A DNA stretch of 64,000 nucleotides from the NCBI GenBank assembly GCA_040007395.1, contig JBDTVG010000011.1, positions 1-64,000 on the forward strand, written 5' to 3'. The first letter of the stretch is position 1, and every line of letters begins with the position of its first letter. The position numbers and the translations under genes were made by a program. This DNA is from DATGFK01 sp040007395 (GTDB lineage: Bacteria > Chloroflexota > Anaerolineae > Aggregatilineales > UBA2796). The notes beneath the pieces are model-generated. The model was given only the letters and a program-made list of their open reading frames with translations. It made no database searches and was not told the origin of the DNA. Shown here piece after piece: positions 59,246 through 64,000 of the stretch.

Positions 59246-61885
59246 ATGCGACTGCGACAGATTGTCTTTATGGTTGGTATCGTACTATTTTTGTTAAGCG
59301 GGATTGTGACTCCGATGGCGGCCTTGCAAGCACAAAGCAGTACGATTGTGCTGTCGGTGGCAGTTCCTCAATATCTTAAAGACGTTTTCACCGCGAAGCT
59401 GATCAGCGATTTTGAAACTGCTACCCCCGGCGTTTCGTTGAATATTGTGGATAGTGACAGCGCGAATAGTGGTGATATTCCCCCAGCATGGATTGATCTG
59501 GACAAGCACCTTGAGGCGATAGAAAAATATGTTTCGTCTGCCGATGTTGTGTTAGTCAGGGATCAGATGATGTCTACAGCGGCGACCAGAGCCGGCGATT
59601 ATCTCGATCTCACGCCGCTGGTCAGTAGTGACGCTGCACTTGATGCCGACGATTTTTATCCGGCGGCATTGCAATCTTTCCAGTGGGACAAAGGAACATG
59701 GGCGCTGCCTGTCAGCATGGATACATGGATCTTCACCTATGATCCAGATGCCTTCGACAAAGCGGGGCTGTCCTACCCCGATGAAAAATGGACAGTGGAC
59801 GATCTGGCAAATGCTATCCGCAAGTTGAGCGAAAAAGACGCGGACGGTAAAGTCACCAAAGCCGCGCTTGGCCTGTATCCCGGTTACAACGATGCGGCAC
59901 TGTTCCGCAGCCTGATCGGGGAACCGCTGTTCGATCCTAACACAGTGCCGAACACGCCTAAGCTCAATACGCCCGCCGTTGAAGCCTTTGCCAAAACGTG
60001 GGGCGAACTGCGCCACGAAGGATTCCTCACGCCGCCCAATGGCAATATCGATGGGCTGCCCATGAGCGTAACGAACATCTTTGCTTTGCAATTCCAGCCC
60101 GACCCGACTCAAAAACGGGCAGGCAGTTTGCTTCCGGGTGGCAAGTCAGCGATACAAGCACAAGGTTTTGCCGTTAGCGCGGGAACGCAGCACCCAGAAC
60201 AAGCCTATGCACTGGCGCGTTTTCTGACTTCGCGCCCCGAACTGAGCAATCGGCTGGGCAATCTCACTGCCCGCAAGAGCCTAAAGGGCGTTCAACCAGA
60301 CGACGGCGCGTTCCGCCCCACCCTTAAGCCCGAAGTCCAAGCGCTGCTGGATCAAACGCTGGCTAGTGCCTTGCCTGCGTCCGAACTGCACTATACCGAG
60401 TACCTGAGTCAGGCACTCGACAAAATGGAATCGGACAAGATCGACGCGGCAACTGCCTTGGAAAATGCCGAAGCACAAGCCATCAAAGATCAGAAAACGG
60501 CAGCGGCAAAGAAGCAGAATAATGTCGTGGCGGTTGCCACCCCCGTGCCGACTCCGATACTACAAGCCGGACAAGTATCGCTCAAATTCAGCATGGTTAG
60601 TTTCATGTCGCCACTGCCCAATAAAGATAAGTGGGACAGTCTGATCAAAGACTTTACCAGCAGCGATCCGCAGGTCAAAGCGGTCATATTGGATTCCGGC
60701 TTCAGCAATGGCAGTTTGGAGAAAACCGCCGATCAGTATGATTGCTTCTATCTGCCGTACAATGCTGTTCCGGGTGCAGATGTTAGCCCGCTGCTGAATC
60801 TCGATCCGTATCTTGCAGCGGATCAATCCTTTGATAAGGCGGATGTGGTCGGCAACACGCTTAACCAGTTGACCAAAGATAACAAGATTTGGGGAATGCC
60901 GCTTATGATCTCCCCGGCGATTCTCAAATACAACAGCGATCTTTTTAGCAGTGCTGGCGTGTCGATTCCTGACAATGACTGGACTGTCGATAAGTTCAAG
61001 GACACGCTCAAAGCGCTCAAGACTGACCCGAAAGCCGATCCGCCGTTCGTGACTTACGGGCCATCCGGGACACATCTCTTAATCCTGATCGCGGCTTATG
61101 GTGGGCTGCCGTTAGACTATCGCACCGACCCGCCGATGATCAATTACACCGACCCTGCCACCGTGACCGCGATTCGTCAGGTGCTTGATCTTGCCAAACA
61201 AGGCTATATCAAATATGAAAAACTGGGTAGTCTGGTCAATGGCGGCGGTGGTGGCGGTGGCTCAAATGTCCCGATCCTGCCCGACACGTTAGGCGGATTC
61301 GGCTTCTTTGGCAATCGGTCAAACGGCGACAAAGATCCCTACAAACCTGTCAACTATCCGCGTGGGACAACCTATTCAGCCTTATCGTATGGCATTGGCA
61401 CGGCTTACATCAGCGCCAAGACCCCCAACCCGGACGCTTGCTATCGCTGGATTAGCCTACTTGCCAAGCACCCGGAATTATTCTCTGCCATGCCCGCCCG
61501 TCGCTCATTGATCAACGATCCAGCATTAGCGGCTGCACAGGGGACAGAGATCGTGGCACTCTACAACCAGATCGACACCCTGCTCAAAGATCCCAACACC
61601 ATTTCCGTGCCAGATCAGTTCGCGGGCGGAACCGCCCCAACGGGCTACTTGTTGCAGCACTGGCTCTACGAAGCCTTTGACGACTATGTCTTGAACAACG
61701 GCGATCTGGATGCGCAACTCAAGACTGCCAACGACTACGCCAATAACTTTCAGGCGTGCGCCACTACGCTGCCGCCCTACGATGCGTCCACGCCAGAGAA
61801 GATGAAAACCTATATCAAAGCCTTTGGCGACTGTGCGACCAAAACGGATTCGCGGTTGGCTTCACTGTTCAGCAGCATCCAGTAG
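59246..61885 (+). CDS. Protein with two fused extracellular solute-binding domains
   Basis: The protein has 879 residues with AAAAGGAG before the ATG. A signal peptide (IVFMVGIVLFLLSGIVTPMAALQAQ) leads into two successive family-1-type solute-binding domains. The first (about 30-400) reads LSVAVPQYLKDVFTAKLISDFE...YDPDAFDKAGLSYPDEKWTVDDLANAIRKL..GKSAIQAQGFAVSAGTQHPEQAYALARFLTSRP. The second (about 440-879) reads LKFSMVSFMSPLPNKDKWDSLIKDF...YNSDLFSSAGVSIPDNDWTVDKFKDTLKAL..YISAKTPNPDACYRWISLLAKHPELFSAMPARR. A linker with TPVPTPI joins them. No permease gene is adjacent. It probably binds sugars or oligosaccharides; the ligand is not evident. Confidence 0.85.
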   Translation: MRLRQIVFMVGIVLFLLSGIVTPMAALQAQSSTIVLSVAVPQYLKDVFTAKLISDFETATPGVSLNIVDSDSANSGDIPPAWIDLDKHLEAIEKYVSSADVVLVRDQMMSTAATRAGDYLDLTPLVSSDAALDADDFYPAALQSFQWDKGTWALPVSMDTWIFTYDPDAFDKAGLSYPDEKWTVDDLANAIRKLSEKDADGKVTKAALGLYPGYNDAALFRSLIGEPLFDPNTVPNTPKLNTPAVEAFAKTWGELRHEGFLTPPNGNIDGLPMSVTNIFALQFQPDPTQKRAGSLLPGGKSAIQAQGFAVSAGTQHPEQAYALARFLTSRPELSNRLGNLTARKSLKGVQPDDGAFRPTLKPEVQALLDQTLASALPASELHYTEYLSQALDKMESDKIDAATALENAEAQAIKDQKTAAAKKQNNVVAVATPVPTPILQAGQVSLKFSMVSFMSPLPNKDKWDSLIKDFTSSDPQVKAVILDSGFSNGSLEKTADQYDCFYLPYNAVPGADVSPLLNLDPYLAADQSFDKADVVGNTLNQLTKDNKIWGMPLMISPAILKYNSDLFSSAGVSIPDNDWTVDKFKDTLKALKTDPKADPPFVTYGPSGTHLLILIAAYGGLPLDYRTDPPMINYTDPATVTAIRQVLDLAKQGYIKYEKLGSLVNGGGGGGGSNVPILPDTLGGFGFFGNRSNGDKDPYKPVNYPRGTTYSALSYGIGTAYISAKTPNPDACYRWISLLAKHPELFSAMPARRSLINDPALAAAQGTEIVALYNQIDTLLKDPNTISVPDQFAGGTAPTGYLLQHWLYEAFDDYVLNNGDLDAQLKTANDYANNFQACATTLPPYDASTPEKMKTYIKAFGDCATKTDSRLASLFSSIQ

Positions 61886-61954
61886 TATTCAGCGATCTGG
61901 GGAAAGTCTGGAAAGCTCCGTTCCTGTGGGTTTTCAAGGACAGGTAGTTGATCA

Positions 61955-62035
61955 ATTTAATGGGTCGGGCCTGCCCGACCCATACATCTAAGCCGGATTT
62001 TTGTAGAGGCCGTCGCCTGCGCGGCCCTGAAACGC
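61955..62035. repeat. GTAGGG variant palindromic repeats
   Basis: A GGGTCGGGCCTGCCCGACCC unit faces GTAGAGGCCGTCGCCTGCGC, between two convergent genes. Confidence 0.85.
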
Positions 62036-62066
62036 TTCTGCACGAGAGGGATTGAGGGATCTGCCT

Positions 62067-63272
62067 TTACGCTTCGTCGCCATCGGCAGTGGCAACGAAA
62101 CCGGATGCTTCGCTACGCGCCAGCACAGGCAAGCGCACGGTGAAGACGCTGCCCCGATCCACCTCAGAGGTAACATGGATACTGCCGCCGAAACTTTCGA
62201 TCAGATGTTGGGCAATCGCCAGCCCTAGTCCCATCCCGCCGAAAAGCTGATCGCCGCGCTTTTCCTGATGCTCAAAACGATCAAAGATGCGCGGCAGGAA
62301 GTCCGGTTCGATACCGATGCCAGGATCGGTAAACACCACGTCGATTGTATCGTTCGTCGGGGTTACGTCGATGCGGATCTCGCCACCGCCGGGGCTAAAC
62401 TTGATCGCATTATCCAGCAAGGCCCGCAGCGCCCGCAGGAGGCCATCTGGGTCGGCTTCTATGGTTGGCAGCACCGCTGGCGCATTGATTTGAATCGTGA
62501 GGTTGCTCATCGCCGCCCGGTCTTCCAACTCCTCGACGACATTCTGCAAAACGGTGGATAGGTTTATGCTGCGAACTGTCGGCTCGATCAAGTCCATCTC
62601 TTGCACAAATAATAGATCGTTGATTAGGCTAACGATGCGCTCTAGTCCGAAGGCCACCTTATCCATGCCCATGTTTAAGGCAGGGCCAGTCATGCTGCCA
62701 CTGCGGATAAGCTGCATGAAGCCGTTGGCAGTGGTTAACGGGGTGCGGAGTTCGTGCGCCAGAGTGGTCAGAAATTCGTCACGCTGGCGTTCTTGGACTT
62801 GCAGCGTCTTGTAGGCGCGTTCGAGTTCGTGTTTTTGCGCGGTCAGTTCGCCAATCGCCGCCGCGTCATTGGAACGCAGCCAACCTACCGAAGTACGGAA
62901 CATGGTCAGCGCGATGATCGGGTTTTGCCGGATAATCTCGATAAACGTAAATTTGTCCACTTCGAGAAAAGCCGAGTCAACTACCGTTCGCACGCTGGCG
63001 TTACGCGGCGTATTGGCGATCAGCGCCATTTCTCCGAAGTATTGACCGGGGTCAGAGTAGCGCAACAGGCGTTCTTCGTCGTCTAGCTGTTGGGTGACGA
63101 CTACCTGACCTTCGCCAACAATGTAGAATACTTCCTCGTCGGCTCCCTCATGACACAGCATGGTATTGGCAGGATACGCTGTGCGCTTTGCTATCTGAGC
63201 CATTTGGAGCAAGGCATCGTCACTCATGCCGGGGAAAACCTGTTTCAGCAACGTGATCGAATCAAATGTCAT
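62067..63272 (-). CDS. Cyclic-nucleotide-binding-domain histidine kinase
   Basis: The protein has 401 residues. An N-terminal cNMP-binding fold (about 10-130: GADEEVFYIVGEGQVVVTQQL...PGQYFGEMALIANTPRNASVRTV) precedes a HisKA domain with the H box FLTTLAHELRTPLTTANGF (His near residue 172) and a HATPase domain (NAIKFSPGGGEIRI, FTDPGIGIEPDFLPRIFDRFEH, GMGLGLAIAQHLIESFGG). No membrane segment is present, so it is soluble. It would pass phosphate to a response regulator not seen in this window. Confidence 0.92.
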   Translation of the reverse strand: MTFDSITLLKQVFPGMSDDALLQMAQIAKRTAYPANTMLCHEGADEEVFYIVGEGQVVVTQQLDDEERLLRYSDPGQYFGEMALIANTPRNASVRTVVDSAFLEVDKFTFIEIIRQNPIIALTMFRTSVGWLRSNDAAAIGELTAQKHELERAYKTLQVQERQRDEFLTTLAHELRTPLTTANGFMQLIRSGSMTGPALNMGMDKVAFGLERIVSLINDLLFVQEMDLIEPTVRSINLSTVLQNVVEELEDRAAMSNLTIQINAPAVLPTIEADPDGLLRALRALLDNAIKFSPGGGEIRIDVTPTNDTIDVVFTDPGIGIEPDFLPRIFDRFEHQEKRGDQLFGGMGLGLAIAQHLIESFGGSIHVTSEVDRGSVFTVRLPVLARSEASGFVATADGDEA

Positions 63273-63440
63273 GGATCGTACAACTCGTTGAAATGCAGGA
63301 TTTTAGCAGTGTAGCATAGCCAAACAGGTCGCGCTACTGTCCCCAACGACACTATAACGTTACTGTGCAACGAGTGTTTGTCTTCCGTCTGCGTGCGGTA
63401 TACTTCCCGGCAGAACTATAATTTTTACTTAAGGTTGGCT

Positions 63441-64000
63441 ATGATTTATAAACGTCACGGTATGATCAGCACGGCTGTACTCATACTGACTATATTGATT
63501 ATGCTTGGCTTGGGCAGCAGTCCAGCCAGTGAATTATCGACTGTCGCCGCACAGGACGCTACCGCCGCACCAACACAATCGGTAGCTCCACCCTCTGCCT
63601 CAACTGAATCAGCGGTGAGTGGTGCGCCAACGGTGCATCAGCCTGTCGAGCAATATGGGCTGTTCGAGACGCTGCTGCCAGTAACCTCCACTGTCAAGAA
63701 TGTCTTCGACCCGGCGCAGCTTGAGGTAACTGTCCAGTTCACTGCGCCCGATCACAGGCAGATCGCGGTGCCAGCCTTTTGGATGCAACCCTACCAGCAA
63801 AGCTGCACGCAAGATTGCGCGGTTGAGGTGCTCAAGCCGCAAGGCCAACCCGGTTGGCGGGTACGCTTTAGCCCCGACAAACCCGGCGACTGGACTTACC
63901 TCGTCCAAGAGCGCGACTCCATTGCCGTCCGCACGACATCCAACGGCAAGTTCACGGTTACACCGTCGAAGCGCAGCGGGTTTATCCGCATCGGCAAAAA
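63441..64000 (+). CDS. N-terminal part of a secreted DUF5060-like protein (3' end outside window)
   Basis: The frame is open from ATG 63441 (AGGTTGG upstream) to the window end, 186 codons. A signal peptide (AVLILTILIMLGLGSSPASE) and a Ser/Thr/Ala/Pro-rich linker lead into a domain starting EQYGLFETLLPVTSTVKNVFDPAQLEVTVQFTAPDHRQIAVPAFWMQPY, with a later RVRFSPDKPGDWTYLVQ and KFTVTPSKRSGFIRI. This matches the DUF5060 module that precedes glycoside-hydrolase-like (DUF4038) domains. A carbohydrate-active role is therefore likely, but the catalytic part is not in view. Confidence 0.75.
   Translation, partial: MIYKRHGMISTAVLILTILIMLGLGSSPASELSTVAAQDATAAPTQSVAPPSASTESAVSGAPTVHQPVEQYGLFETLLPVTSTVKNVFDPAQLEVTVQFTAPDHRQIAVPAFWMQPYQQSCTQDCAVEVLKPQGQPGWRVRFSPDKPGDWTYLVQERDSIAVRTTSNGKFTVTPSKRSGFIRIGK

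Overview
The window looks like a chromosomal segment of a Chloroflexota bacterium, probably Anaerolineae-like. Support comes from the gene content (EXLDI family, ArsR-DUF2087 regulator, several TlpA/ResA-like thioredoxins, a large fused solute-binding protein) and from very many short palindromic intergenic repeats beginning GTAGGG. I saw no rRNA, tRNA or CRISPR array. The taxonomic call is inference; no marker gene proves it.

Region 1 (about 0.5-24.2 kb, minus strand) is a prophage inside a prophage. The outer one is an old HK97-type head module: coiled-coil membrane protein, large terminase, portal, two small genes, a fused protease-major capsid protein, small structural genes, a connector and a tail-completion-like protein. 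Its intergenic spaces are full of host repeats, so it has been resident for long. One of its structural genes is cut by a second element of about 14.1 kb (about 2951-17066). That element carries a large serine recombinase, small and large terminase subunits, a stand-alone prohead protease, a 1022-residue tail-type protein and several unknown or DNA-binding proteins, but no recognisable portal or capsid gene. It contains none of the host repeats. Joining the two flanks at a shared CAATA restores a 150-codon open frame. I read it as a capsid-lacking phage satellite, or a decayed prophage, parked in a virion gene of another prophage.

Region 2 (24.6-38.9 kb) is ordinary chromosome: a nitronate monooxygenase/PfaD-like flavoprotein, an orphan N-terminal half of GyrB, a PD40 propeller protein, a secreted Gly/Asn-rich protein, an EamA transporter with a structured leader, an FmdB zinc ribbon, a rhomboid protease, an HhH membrane protein, malate dehydrogenase, an xisH remnant with xisI, a PPP-like phosphatase, a histidine phosphatase, a DHFR-like reductase and a SnoaL-like protein.

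Region 3 (39.1-45.8 kb) is a regulatory and export block: an EXLDI protein, an autoregulated ArsR-type repressor, and a TetR-type regulator followed by a heterodimeric ABC exporter. Clear sigma-70 promoters overlap palindromic operators here.

Region 4 (46.2-56.5 kb) holds a secreted SGNH hydrolase, TrmO, and a cytochrome c maturation cluster (CcmF, CcmH, CcmG-like thioredoxin, two TlpA-like lipoproteins, CcmI-like protein), then a DUF104/PIN toxin-antitoxin pair and a diheme cytochrome c lipoprotein. Region 5 (56.5-64 kb) has a two-gene unknown operon with an excellent promoter, an XRE repressor, a methyltransferase, a protein with two fused solute-binding domains, a cyclic-nucleotide-domain histidine kinase and the start of a DUF5060-like secreted protein.
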